DNA of 64,000 nt from Paraburkholderia humisilvae (lineage in GTDB: Bacteria > Pseudomonadota > Gammaproteobacteria > Burkholderiales > Burkholderiaceae), in NCBI RefSeq assembly GCF_902859855.1, contig NZ_CADIKH010000007.1:1-64000 (forward strand), read 5' to 3'. Both the position numbers and the translations under genes were made by a program. Within the stretch, counting starts at the first letter, position 1; each line of letters begins with the position of its first letter. The notes under the pieces are model-generated. The model was not told the DNA's origin and did not search any database. It worked only from the letters and a program-made list of their open reading frames with translations. This document shows, one piece after another, positions 38,409 through 46,817 of this stretch.

Positions 38409-40473
38409 CGAGTAACTCCAAAATACTTACCACGCGTCACCGTCGTCCGACCAATTCCGTCGCCGACATCGACATGCTCAAGAAGAAATGTCTCCGCCAC
38501 ATTATCTTTGATGCCTTTGTAAAAACCGGCGTCGATTTCTTTGTCTTGAGAAAGCAAAATAACCTGACGCGAGGAATTACCAGTCCAAAATCGAAAGATA
38601 TTTTCTCTATGCTTGCTATCCAACCGACCCAGCGGCGTATCCACGACCATTGGCGCCTTGACGCCCGACACTTCTGCGAGACCCGCAATCAGCGCCGTCG
38701 CAAAAATCTGATTTTCGCCTGCGGAGCGGTCAAACACAATTTCTTGCCCGGTCTTGCCCAGAATTCGCGTTGCACCGGCATTGTCGATTACGATTTTTGC
38801 CACTTGGTCTTTGTGCGCCAGCTGCTTATAAACTCGCGTCATTGCGGACGCCAACGCTTGTACCTTTAGTGGAAAAAGGAGCGGAACAACTTCTTCAATT
38901 ACCGAGCGAACGCGATTTGATTTGTCCAGCAAATTTCGAGTCGGACTTGCGTCATCGAGTCTTTTCTTTTCCTGCAAGTATCGTGATTTGGTGTTGTTAA
39001 CGGTACTTTCAAGCTCGTAACCTCTCGGTCTTCCGAACGGATATGCTCTTCAAGATACTCAATCTCATCCGAGACACGTTTCAACTCCTGTTTTAAGCCA
39101 GCAAGTGTACCGTCGCGGTCGATACCCTCAACACGGGAAATCTTCTTCCCTATTTCATCGCATTGCTCTGTCAAATTGCGCTGCTGCGCCAATAGGTCGT
39201 GCACATCTTGCTGCCCGACAGCAATAGTACTTAAAAAAGACAACGCTTTCTCTCGAAGCCCTTCATGCAGATACGTATGTACGACTTCGTCCGCACAATT
39301 GCTTGGCGCGGGGTGAAAGAGCGATGCCCAAGCCGACTCTATACGAGCCTTGACGACCCCAAGTTGCTCAGTCGTCAATCCTGGTTGGAACGCGGGAGTT
39401 TCTGCACCAAGGAATGCCCATTCAAATTTATCGCGTTTGGGTTGCAGCGTCCGACATTCGGATTGCCATTCCGCCAATGCAAGTTCACTCTCAACTTGTT
39501 TTTTAAAGTCTTCGAGCAACGCCTTTGGCATCAGATGAAACGGTAACTGGTCCGCCAAAATTCGTTCTAACTGCTTTTGAACATCACGCAACTCGGCACG
39601 AAGACCTTCCCTATCCTCAACAAGGTCCTTGACTGTAGCGATGTCGCCGCCGCCACCACCGGAAGCAGTAATGCGCTCAATAAAAGACTCCCGCTCGGCC
39701 TTGCGCTGCACCAGCTTTTCTTCGCTCTCGGAAGCATCTTTTCTCAACTCCGTCAGCCGTGCCTCGCCCGTCGTGAGTGATTCCAACATTCTTTGAATAT
39801 TTTCTTCGTCGACGCTTGAAACCGAGGAGCGTTTCGATGTTTCAAAATCTCGCAAACGCTCCGCCAGTTGCCGTAATAGTACAATGCCGAGTAGACCCTC
39901 CAAACCCTGCTTTACCTGTTCAATACGAGATTGGTCAGCGAGCTTTTTCACTTCTTCGCCGTCGAAGAAAAAGAATGGAGCAATATGGGCCGGCACAAAT
40001 TGGTCATCGAGTATGTCGGATAGAGAGAAGCCGTTCTTTCCATCTTTCATCGGCGCGCCTGGCACCCCTCGCAATTCCTCACGTACGACAACTTCTTCGT
40101 CGCGAGTCCACATTCCAGACTGTTTAAAAAACCACTGCCGACGTATATTGATAGCCTTAGTCTTCGTCCGGTTAATCACGACTCGGATGGACATTACATC
40201 CTGCCCATCTCGCTTAGCCTCACCGTTAAAGGCACGTTCGAGAAACGTCGGGTATCCCTTGCTTTCGTCTGTCTTCAAGCCAGCGCGAGCCAAGTGGATA
40301 ATCGCATCCTTGCCGTAAAGTGCGAGGTACAGCGCCTCTAAAATCGATGTTTTTCCGTATCCATTCATGCCACCGACCAGAACAATATTTCTACCGTTCG
40401 ACGGCTCAGGAAATTCAAGCTCCGCGTGCTGATAACTTTTAAAGTTAGTTAATTCAATTTTTGAAATCCACAC
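38405..40473 (-). pseudogene. dndD: DNA phosphorothioation ATPase DndD, interrupted by a frameshift
   Basis: DndD is an SMC/RecF-like ATPase needed for sulphur insertion. The first part (from ATG 40473) has Walker A GGMNGYGKT (34-42), FFFFDGEEVKKLAD and a long coiled coil. The second part (minus-strand frame ending 38405) has the family's C-terminal Walker B, MVVDTPLGRLDSKHRENI. The two frames overlap at 38899-39049. Similarity moves from DRE in one frame to GYELESTVNNTKSRYLQEKKR in the other near 39021-39022, as if one G were lost from a GGG. Adding one base gives 689 residues, normal for DndD. Either a real mutation or a sequence error. Confidence 0.82.
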
Positions 40474-40484
40474 GTGGCAGCCCC

Positions 40485-40700
40485 TTAATCCATTCTTCCG
40501 AGAATTTCTTCAAAACGTAAAAAAATCCCATGCGCCCGCTCTTGATGTTGTCGCTCTCGCTGAAGAGAAACCAATTCCGTCAACACATCAATCGGTACTT
40601 TGAATTTTTCGCACACCTCGAGCAACCGAGTATTAGCCTCTTCGTCGCACCACAGCGGCAAATCTGCAACGTTGGTCTCGTCGTTATTTATTTCAGACAT
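40485..40700 (-). CDS. Small protein associated with the dnd-like operon
   Basis: The 71-residue product from ATG 40700 overlaps the end of dndC by eight bases and lies 11 bp before dndD. It contains DLPLWCDEEANTRLLEVCEKFKVPIDVLTELVSLQRERQHQERAHGIFLRFEEILG, a soluble two-helix pattern. Small proteins of this kind accompany variant dnd clusters and are annotated only by association with DNA modification. It is not canonical DndE. It might serve as an adaptor for DndC or DndD, but this is inferred. Confidence 0.72.
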   Translation of the reverse strand: MSEINNDETNVADLPLWCDEEANTRLLEVCEKFKVPIDVLTELVSLQRERQHQERAHGIFLRFEEILGRMD

Positions 40701-41859
40701 TTGCAAGCCCCTCTTGTTGTTGCAAGTCCATAGCCCAGAACTTGTGGATGAGATTGACCTCATCGTCCGTAATTAATTGCCCGCCGAATTCGCTTTGAAC
40801 CTGAAGCAAGCGCTCTAAAATCTCCCGCCGAGCCTGAATCGTAAAAGGACCCGGAATGTGCTTTCCGGAAAGGTCAAAGGTCAATCGCCCATTCCTTCGA
40901 ATCGCGCTTCTTCGCGCTGGGTCGTTGCGAATATCTACCAGCCAATCACGAAAGGCGACTAGGGGTTTGTACGCATGTTGTCCCGAGTCGATAAATCCCT
41001 GCAGGCTTTTATCTTTTTCAACTACCGTGCACGTCCAGCAGCCGAACCGACTATTTTTAGTGCCGCATCCCGGAGCTTCGTCTTTGCTGAGTACGACGGG
41101 ACACTCTCCCCCTTCGGCATCGCGGTATAGCTGAAACAATTTGGTGTGTGTGCCTCCCCACGGCGCTGGAAACGAACCAAGTAATTCCCAGACATCATCC
41201 GTGCTCAGCTCTAGGATGGGACGAAAAATGTACGCGCCAGCGATGCTAGAGTGCTCGTTCAAGTTTGAGCCCCGCAGGTTCTCGTACTTATTAACGGTCT
41301 GCATCCGTCGAATGCTTTCTGTTCGACGCACACCCAGCACTACAATCGCCGCTCCGTGTGCTGAGATGTTGTCTTTAATGTAGGTGCTAGTCGGCTGAAT
41401 TTTAAGACGGTCCGTACACCAACGCATCTGCGAGTTTGGACTTGGGTATCCCTTTCCGATTAACAGAACCCAAAAAGTTTTATCCAAATCTGGCTTGGTG
41501 CGCGCTACCGTCATCGGAAGACCTAGCCCCTCCACGGCTCCCTCAATCAAAGTCGTAACGCTATCGAGGTGCGCCATTACGAGCGGACTCTCGACCATCG
41601 TGTCGTTCGATACGATGTGCACGGGTCGATTGCGACGCGAAGGCGGGATGGAGAGCAGAGCCTCGAATACGGCGTGTGCCACGACTGTCGAATCCTTTCC
41701 GCCAGAAAACCCGACAATCCAAGGGTATGCCTGAGTTTCTGAAAGATACTCTTCCTTCACGTGTTGGACGATGTCCTGCCATCGGTCTGCAATTGGCCTA
41801 TCGTCCATGTGGTCTGGTAGAGAGTGCACGTCCATTTGAAATCGCTTGTTTGCCAACAT
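40693..41859 (-). CDS. dndC: DNA phosphorothioation sulfurtransferase DndC
   Basis: The 388-residue protein of the PAPS-reductase/ATP-pyrophosphatase family has the PP-loop SGGKDST (52-58), RWCTDRLKI (Cys148), RRTES, and a cysteine cluster CGTKNSRFGCWTC with Cys253 upstream (Cys253, 265, 274, 277), the expected iron-sulphur ligands. DndC activates the DNA backbone and passes on sulphur supplied by a cysteine desulfurase. It is shorter than the roughly 500-residue canonical forms, lacking C-terminal sequence. It is first in the operon. No dndA lies nearby, so a housekeeping IscS would have to serve. Confidence 0.88.
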   Translation of the reverse strand: MLANKRFQMDVHSLPDHMDDRPIADRWQDIVQHVKEEYLSETQAYPWIVGFSGGKDSTVVAHAVFEALLSIPPSRRNRPVHIVSNDTMVESPLVMAHLDSVTTLIEGAVEGLGLPMTVARTKPDLDKTFWVLLIGKGYPSPNSQMRWCTDRLKIQPTSTYIKDNISAHGAAIVVLGVRRTESIRRMQTVNKYENLRGSNLNEHSSIAGAYIFRPILELSTDDVWELLGSFPAPWGGTHTKLFQLYRDAEGGECPVVLSKDEAPGCGTKNSRFGCWTCTVVEKDKSLQGFIDSGQHAYKPLVAFRDWLVDIRNDPARRSAIRRNGRLTFDLSGKHIPGPFTIQARREILERLLQVQSEFGGQLITDDEVNLIHKFWAMDLQQQEGLANV

Positions 41860-42467
41860 CAGCCAAATACATGAGAAACTGCCTCACCGGTCGCGGGTGC
41901 TGCAGAAGGAAATCTATTTGGACACAAATAGATTTCTACGATTTTATCCGACGTGGCGCTCGCACGCGCGCCCTTTCGCCGAATTCAGTGGGTTCCGGCC
42001 GCTGACACCGCGTGACTGCAGACGCGGGAGCTTCGCTGATTGCAACGCCGAACGGCCCGAGGGCGTCCTGTCTCACTGCGCAATAGAACATTGCTCAGGC
42101 ACATCGCAAGAACACGCGCACGGCTCGCGAGAGACGGGAACCCCGTTGCCGCCTAGCCCCCAGTATCGCGGGCCGGCGTAAACACCGGCCCCGCGCGCTG
42201 ACTGGGCGCGCGAGCGAACCGCGAATACGCGCTCGCGTGCATCTAATAATGACAACGCCGCGCACTAGCTAGAAATTGTGCCGAGGATGGTCGAGTGACT
42301 GCACGATGCTGAACAGAATCGTCGCTCCATCCACGTTTCACGAACTCTCGCCAAACAACTGCGTCGCGGCTCGCCACTGGAGCAAGGTGCGCCGCTATCG
42401 CTTGCTATGAGCGGAGGTGCGCAATGAGCAACGCATATGCATTCACCAAGTGTCATCACGTTTCTCC
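41860..42467. other. 608-bp gap: dnd-like promoter region and island spacer
   Basis: The left part carries the presumed promoter and a perfect inverted repeat (41909-41936) for the dnd-like operon. Around 42168-42191 a GC-rich imperfect hairpin (GGCCGG ... CCGGCC) could be a terminator without a T run. Near the right edge, 42368-42427 resembles the leader of tnsA. No supported protein gene lies within it. Confidence 0.5.
41909..41936. promoter_or_regulatory. Perfect 12-bp inverted repeat, candidate operator of the dnd-like operon
   Basis: GAAATCTATTTG (41909-41920), four bases, CAAATAGATTTC (41925-41936). It lies 50-77 bp before the dndC ATG. On the minus strand a TAAAAT -10-like hexamer is just upstream of it, so a bound repressor would cover the transcription start. 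No regulator gene (such as dndB) adjoins it. Confidence 0.65.
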
Positions 42468-42740
42468 TCACCTGTTTGTTGCGGTGATGGCATCACGGTA
42501 CAAGCCCGCTTCCTGCGAGACGCGCGCCAGTCCTCGCAGTGCCCTGCGTGCAACCTTCTTGCGTTTTGCGCAATAGGCCTCCGCTTTCGTGCGCGATGCA
42601 TACTTGCGGCCGCGCCGTATTGTGACTGGGCGTAAGACGTGCTTGCGCAGAAGCTTCTTTCGCACATAAGAAGCCGTCACATTCAGCAGCTGTGCGAGTT
42701 CGCCCACTGACATCAGGTCGTTTGCTTTAGCGGTGGCCAT
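42468..42740 (-). CDS. Small helix-turn-helix DNA-binding protein
   Basis: The 90-residue basic product contains MSVGELAQLLNVTASYVRKKLLRKHVLRPVTIRRGRKYAS, a MerR/excisionase-like winged-helix pattern, followed by a Lys/Arg-rich tail. Such proteins act as excision factors or small regulators in mobile elements. ATG 42740 or the internal ATG at residue 10 may be the start. A 50-codon frame with an excellent binding site runs antisense through its 3' half (42424-42576). Confidence 0.68.
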   Translation of the reverse strand: MATAKANDLMSVGELAQLLNVTASYVRKKLLRKHVLRPVTIRRGRKYASRTKAEAYCAKRKKVARRALRGLARVSQEAGLYRDAITATNR

Positions 42741-42845
42741 TCAGAAAGGCTTGCCAGTCGCGCGTGTATCCTTGTATACAAGACTTCGGCGCAGTCGCCT
42801 GCTGACTCGCGCGACGTCGGCATCCCACCTTGTATTGCCCTATCA

Positions 42846-43394
42846 TCATCGGTGCACCATCGCGGTTAGCTTCGTCCGCAACTCCTCGAGAACCTCTGGT
42901 GCGGAGATGCCGAGAATCTCGTCAGTTTGCACGAGCTTGTCGCGGCACCATGCAGGCCACTGTGCACCATCATCGTCCAGCGCGAGCCAATCCAATGGTT
43001 TGCGGCGCACAACGTCAGCCCATATTTGAACGCCTCGCGGTGCCGCTGCGAACTCTCTCTCATCCATTCTGGAGTGGAATGTCGCTCCAATGACGCGTTC
43101 CTGCAAGCTAGGCGTCAGCCGGCGGGAGACCCTCGCAATGCTGCCGTGATATCTGCGTACCCAGGATGTACTAAGGACAATCTGGACGTCTGGGTAGGGA
43201 GCCAGTTCCTGTTCGAGAAGCCAGACGTGTTCGAACAACTCGTGGCCGGGCGCGTTGACCAGCACCGGCCCGAGACGGGGATAGAAATAGACGCTCTCGG
43301 GCTGGACCACCCCATCGAAATCGACATAGAGAACCAGTCCACCGCGGCGTCTCGGCGGTGGCAGTAGATACGCGGCAGAAAGTTGCGTATGCAT
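42846..43394 (-). CDS. HAD-superfamily domain protein
   Basis: The 182-residue product has YVDFDGVVQPE (the DxDG nucleophile motif), STSWVRRY (motif II serine), KPLDWLALDDD (motif III/IV lysine and aspartates) and DEILGIS. These are the HAD phosphatase motifs in the arrangement of the HAD_SAK type, which lacks a large cap. Substrate unknown; similar genes are common passengers in proteobacterial islands. It is on the same strand as the small genes that follow. Confidence 0.78.
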   Translation of the reverse strand: MHTQLSAAYLLPPPRRRGGLVLYVDFDGVVQPESVYFYPRLGPVLVNAPGHELFEHVWLLEQELAPYPDVQIVLSTSWVRRYHGSIARVSRRLTPSLQERVIGATFHSRMDEREFAAAPRGVQIWADVVRRKPLDWLALDDDGAQWPAWCRDKLVQTDEILGISAPEVLEELRTKLTAMVHR

Positions 43395-43581
43395 CTAGCG
43401 CGGGCCTTTGAGAAAATCCGCCCTGTCGATGGTCCACGCGTAGTCCATCGGCGCTACAAGACCGGGGTGCGTGCGGCATCCGGGGCTGGGGTCTCCGCAA
43501 GAGAGCACTTTGACCGTGACTCGTGGCATGGCAGTGACCTAATTCAGGGCATCGTGACATTTGAAAGCGCGGGCCCCGCGC

Positions 43582-44613
43582 TTAGCGTTTCATGAGGTGA
43601 GCGATGACCCGTTGGGCTACCTCAACGACGGATAGACGCTTCCCTGCAGGCAAGGTTTGTGGTGGCAGAGCCGGCGCGTCCTTATGGACGACGCGTACAC
43701 GGAGTGATTCGCCGTCAACGCTTATCTGCACAAGGGCCTCTGAAATCGGTTCGGGATTTCCTGCTATCTGTCGCTCAACAAAAAGCGTGAACGGCGCTAG
43801 TTTGGGGTATGGGCCCAAAGGCCATTCGTATCCGGGCGCGTGCAACGCTTCAGAGGCGCGTTCCCACAGCGGTCGGCGCGGGTCGATTTCTACTACCGCT
43901 GTGTACAGCGGCTCGACATCCGTCGGCACGGCTTGGTGTTCGCCCTCGTACATTTTGACGGCAGTGCGCGACCACTCTGCGGCCCAAGCCGCAGCTAGGC
44001 GACTCAGCGATTTGAAATCATCGTCGTTCTCGAGCATGTCGAGCGGGCTGCGGTCACCAAGGCTTCCACGCCGCGAGGATAAAAACCCCAGCCGGGAGTC
44101 AGCTGGTGCAGATGCAATGATTCGGCATATTGCCTGTAGCCGACTTCGATTGTGTGTTTGGTCCGCAAGCTGTGCTGGGTAGTACACCGCTCCGTCGACC
44201 TCCAGTGTGAAGAGGCTCCCGTCTGCTAACAAGCTGCTCAGACGCCCCTCAGTCACGCCGAGGCGTTGGCGGAAATCGGCTTCGGAAATCAGCTCCCCAT
44301 TTGCAACCATATCGCGCCGCGCGCGAAGCGCTTGCTGCCAAAGGTGCTCACGCAGGATGTCGCCGCCCACATCTTCGCCGGCCTCAAGGTACGCCTCGCA
44401 AACAATTTGTTCTATGCGAGCAATGACGTCATCAGGCAGCTCGTGAAACGTGTCTCGCTCGGCTGCCAGTAGTTGGAATTTGTTTGCAGCGATTTTGCGC
44501 ACAAGCGCCGACGCCAAAAATTGCGCTATATCGAATTCGTCGCCGATGCGCCGCATCGCGATGGCCCACCCGGTGCGCCTCATTTGGTCTCGCTGAACTC
44601 TAGCAGATGACAT
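43582..44613 (-). CDS. Island protein of unknown function with DNA-binding-like N-terminal half
   Basis: I place the start at ATG 44613, overlapping the stop of the upstream gene (ATGA); the product has 343 residues. The segment ELISEADFRQRLGVTEGRLSSLLADGSLFTLEVDGAVYYPAQL looks like a helix-turn-helix followed by a small beta unit, as in Xre/MbcA-type antitoxin-like proteins; then LGFLSSRRGSLGDRSPLDML. The C-terminus ends LSVVEVAQRVIAHLMKR. It is co-transcribed with the BPSL0761-like gene. A toxin partner with a clear domain is not visible. Confidence 0.6.
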   Translation of the reverse strand: MSSARVQRDQMRRTGWAIAMRRIGDEFDIAQFLASALVRKIAANKFQLLAAERDTFHELPDDVIARIEQIVCEAYLEAGEDVGGDILREHLWQQALRARRDMVANGELISEADFRQRLGVTEGRLSSLLADGSLFTLEVDGAVYYPAQLADQTHNRSRLQAICRIIASAPADSRLGFLSSRRGSLGDRSPLDMLENDDDFKSLSRLAAAWAAEWSRTAVKMYEGEHQAVPTDVEPLYTAVVEIDPRRPLWERASEALHAPGYEWPLGPYPKLAPFTLFVERQIAGNPEPISEALVQISVDGESLRVRVVHKDAPALPPQTLPAGKRLSVVEVAQRVIAHLMKR

Positions 44614-45191
44614 CAAGGTTCGACCCAATTCGGCCTTGGCTGTGAGAGTACCGAAGCAGCAATGTGATGGATGCGCTCGGCGAGACTGCAAGCAGCTTCG
44701 ATTGGTACGCTAGGCAGGTACGGGCTCGCCTCGGCATTCCACGTTGCTAGCAACTTGACCGCATGGTCGTCCGACGCTGACGCGTTCATTGCTGACAGCC
44801 CAAGTTGCATGACTTCGCTATTCGGATGCTTCATTCCATCGATGCACTGGCCTTGGCTTTCGGCAAGCTCACAGCAACAAAAATAGACAGATTCAAACGC
44901 ACATCGCATCCGAGTATGTACCGATACCCTCTTGTTATGGGCATCGCGCAGGTAAGCCGTACTGGCCGCAATACGAGGCGCCTCCTGCGATTTACTATCA
45001 GGTTGTAACCAGAGGCTGGGGAGCATGGAGGCAGATACGGCCATGTCAGCGTCCAGCGGGTAGTGACGCAGGAGACCAAGCGCAACAGACTGAACCAGGC
45101 CGGGGATGGAAATTTCCTTCGCTGTCGCAAGGGTCTGTAAGAAGTCGCGAGTACTGATGACCGCACGCGTTCGTTGCTCCGGCGTTGTCAC
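44613..45191 (-). CDS. BPSL0761-like protein with C-terminal extension
   Basis: GTG 45191 with AGGAGG six bases upstream is the decisive start, giving 192 residues. Residues 1-50 (MTTPEQRTRAVISTRDFLQTL ... ALGLLRHYPLDADM) match my memory of the BPSL0761 family, small Burkholderia island proteins; the remaining 140 residues are helical, cysteine-containing (SVYFCCCELAE) and unassigned. It overlaps the downstream gene by ATGA, so both belong to one unit. Function unknown. Confidence 0.62.
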   Translation of the reverse strand: MTTPEQRTRAVISTRDFLQTLATAKEISIPGLVQSVALGLLRHYPLDADMAVSASMLPSLWLQPDSKSQEAPRIAASTAYLRDAHNKRVSVHTRMRCAFESVYFCCCELAESQGQCIDGMKHPNSEVMQLGLSAMNASASDDHAVKLLATWNAEASPYLPSVPIEAACSLAERIHHIAASVLSQPRPNWVEP

Positions 45192-45204
45192 GTTGCCTCC
45201 TGTG

Positions 45205-45576
45205 CTAGTCACGGATATTGATGCCCCGAGCGCTCGCAACGAAGGCGGAGGAGCCTTTGCTCGCCGTCGCCAGAATATCGGCTGTCACGTCACGTGACGA
45301 TGCAACGCGATACATCTTGCACCACGATTGCCACACATCCGCCGAGTCGGTATTCCATCCAGGTTCGCCCTGCAGCCGATACATCCGGCCGGTACTCGTT
45401 TCGGCGGTCCGAGTGTGTGCGTCGAAACTCGCAATCGCAGATGAGACGCGACCGGTCAGTGTGTCGACCCGCATGCCCACGAGGTGGCATTCGCCGCGCT
45501 CGGTGCGCCGGACGGACCAGTTGATGAGCACAATTTCGGGTTCTTCTTGAACTGACTGGGGGCGCCAGAGGGGCAT
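45205..45576 (-). CDS. Small island protein, conserved hypothetical
   Basis: The 123-residue product starts MPLWRPQSVQEEPEIVLINWSVRR and continues HLVGMRVDTLTGRVSSAIASFD, GRMYRLQGEPG and DVWQSWCKMYRV, a beta-rich pattern I associate with conserved small proteins of proteobacterial islands. ATG 45576 is used rather than the upstream GTG/ATG. It lies 13 bp upstream of the BPSL0761-like gene, so the three genes 45576-43582 likely form an operon. A repeated promoter-region motif precedes it (45689-45716). Confidence 0.66.
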   Translation of the reverse strand: MPLWRPQSVQEEPEIVLINWSVRRTERGECHLVGMRVDTLTGRVSSAIASFDAHTRTAETSTGRMYRLQGEPGWNTDSADVWQSWCKMYRVASSRDVTADILATASKGSSAFVASARGINIRD

Positions 45577-45688
45577 AGTTCGACTCCGGGTGAGTCCGTG
45601 CCGCACTGCTTACCGGTCTTGGGGCAACATCCATTCCGACGGCTGCTTCCTATGCGAAGAACCTGTTTCTCGCAGAAACTAAACGCTC

Positions 45689-45716
45689 ACAAAAAAGTGA
45701 AACAAAAATCTCACTT
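45689..45716 (-). repeat. Promoter-region repeat, copy 1
   Basis: ACAAAAAAGTGAAAC (45689-45703) overlaps GAAACAAAAATCTCACTT (45699-45716). Near-copies of both parts occur at 46326-46375. Both copies sit just upstream of minus-strand genes. Confidence 0.5.
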
Positions 45717-45763
45717 AAATTTTAGGTCGGCGGGTGAAGAACCGCAAGAGAGAAATGCCGCGG

Positions 45764-46282
45764 TTACGGCGAGCGAATTTCGGATGCGCTGGCCAATGCA
45801 GCGTCCACCAGGTCGTCGGCATCGATGTATTGGTCGAGGCTCGTGCTACCTAACGCGGTTAAGCACTGCAGCGCAACAGCGAGAGACAGCGAGCCATCTG
45901 AGATATGGGCCATAAGAGCCCTTTCCGAGATGTTGTTGCCGAATCGGCGAAGGCGCTGAATCAGCTCGTCTGAGGTAACCCACGGTTGTCTTGCCAGTTC
46001 GGCCGACAGAACGGCGGCTGCACGCTGCCCCCAGTCCCCCTGTGAGCGCATTGCTGCCGACCAGACGGCGGGCGGTCGGGCGGAGGAGATGTCGATGACT
46101 TGTAGGAGCAACTCGAGCTTCGCGGTACCCCGCGTCACCTTAAGAATAAGTGAGCGCTCGGTCTCGGTGTACCCGAGGTCGACCAATGCCACTGCAAGTC
46201 GCGCGTAGGTCAAATCCTTCCGTGCAAGTGCAACACGCAGCACGCGCGTTGCGAGGCGGGTCCACGGGGTTGATGCCTCCAC
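45764..46282 (-). CDS. DUF6471-type protein with two repeated domains
   Basis: The 172-residue protein has two related helical units: TRLATRVLRVALARKDLTYARLAVALVDLGYTETERSLILKVTRGTAKLELLLQVI and GQRAAAVLSAELARQPWVTSDELIQRLRRFGNNISERALMAHISDGSLSLAVALQCLTALG. Each looks like an XRE-like helix-turn-helix domain (DUF6471). Such proteins are frequent beside mobile-element recombinases; a regulatory role is likely. The repeats at 45689-45716 and 46326-46375 flank it and could be its binding sites. Confidence 0.72.
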   Translation of the reverse strand: MEASTPWTRLATRVLRVALARKDLTYARLAVALVDLGYTETERSLILKVTRGTAKLELLLQVIDISSARPPAVWSAAMRSQGDWGQRAAAVLSAELARQPWVTSDELIQRLRRFGNNISERALMAHISDGSLSLAVALQCLTALGSTSLDQYIDADDLVDAALASASEIRSP

Positions 46283-46817
46283 GAACGGTCCTTGAATTCT
46301 ATGCCAGATGGACTAGGATGAAATCGAAACAAAAGTCTCAATTTCCTGCGGGCTTAGGGAACAAAAAAGTAAAACATTCGTGGCAACGAGCCCCTTGTAG
46401 GCAAAGCACTCATTGGATTGTACGGGAGCAAGAGCTCCCAGCTCTCAAGCAGGGTGCTTGAAGATTTTAGATGATGAAGTTGCGACAGGTGATTGTGTGT
46501 CGCGCGGCCCGATTGCGACCACTGTTCTATGCGTCACTTCCTATGACGGGCGCACATCAAGCCTCGCGAGTGCAGCACGGCGCGGCTGACTCGCGTACCG
46601 CACGCTAAGCGAGACACGTCGAGTTCGCATCTCAAAATGTTTTGCCGCGTAGAAATTTTAGCTACGAGGCACTGTGCCTACACGCCTCGCGAACTCAATT
46701 TTCTCGCGAGGACAATATGACTAACCATGCAGGTACTAACGCACGCCCTTGCTTCACCCTTTGGTCGGTTGAAGGGCTAGCCACTAAAAGCAACTCCGTC
46801 TGGACAGGAGGTGCGCA
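46283..46817. other. 535-bp divergent gap between DUF6471-type gene and tnsA
   Basis: This holds repeat copy 2, a GAGTTCGC ... GCGAACTC inverted pair (46620-46628 and 46690-46697), and the tnsA leader with AGGAGG at 46806-46811. In Tn7-like elements the right end with its TnsB sites lies just outside tnsA, so this is the expected place. I could not recognise a convincing set of TnsB sites here. Confidence 0.45.
46326..46375 (-). repeat. Promoter-region repeat, copy 2
   Basis: GAAACAAAAGTCTCAATT (46326-46343, 16 of 18 identical to copy 1) and ACAAAAAAGTAAAAC (46361-46375, 14 of 15 identical), here separated rather than overlapping, 44-93 bp upstream of the DUF6471-type gene. Confidence 0.5.

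Noticed and set aside
38970..39050. Programmed ribosomal frameshift in dndD
   Set aside because: No slippery heptamer or following stem was seen at the overlap; a lost G fits better.
42424..42576. 50-codon plus-strand frame with an excellent ribosome binding site
   Set aside because: It runs antisense through the better-supported HTH gene and shows no domain; kept as a finding about the repeated leader, not as a gene.
46620..46715. Transposon right end from the GAGTTCGC/GCGAACTC inverted pair and TTTTCTCGCG
   Set aside because: Only one TTTTCTC match, in the wrong orientation relative to the repeats at 58.2 kb, and no second copy nearby.
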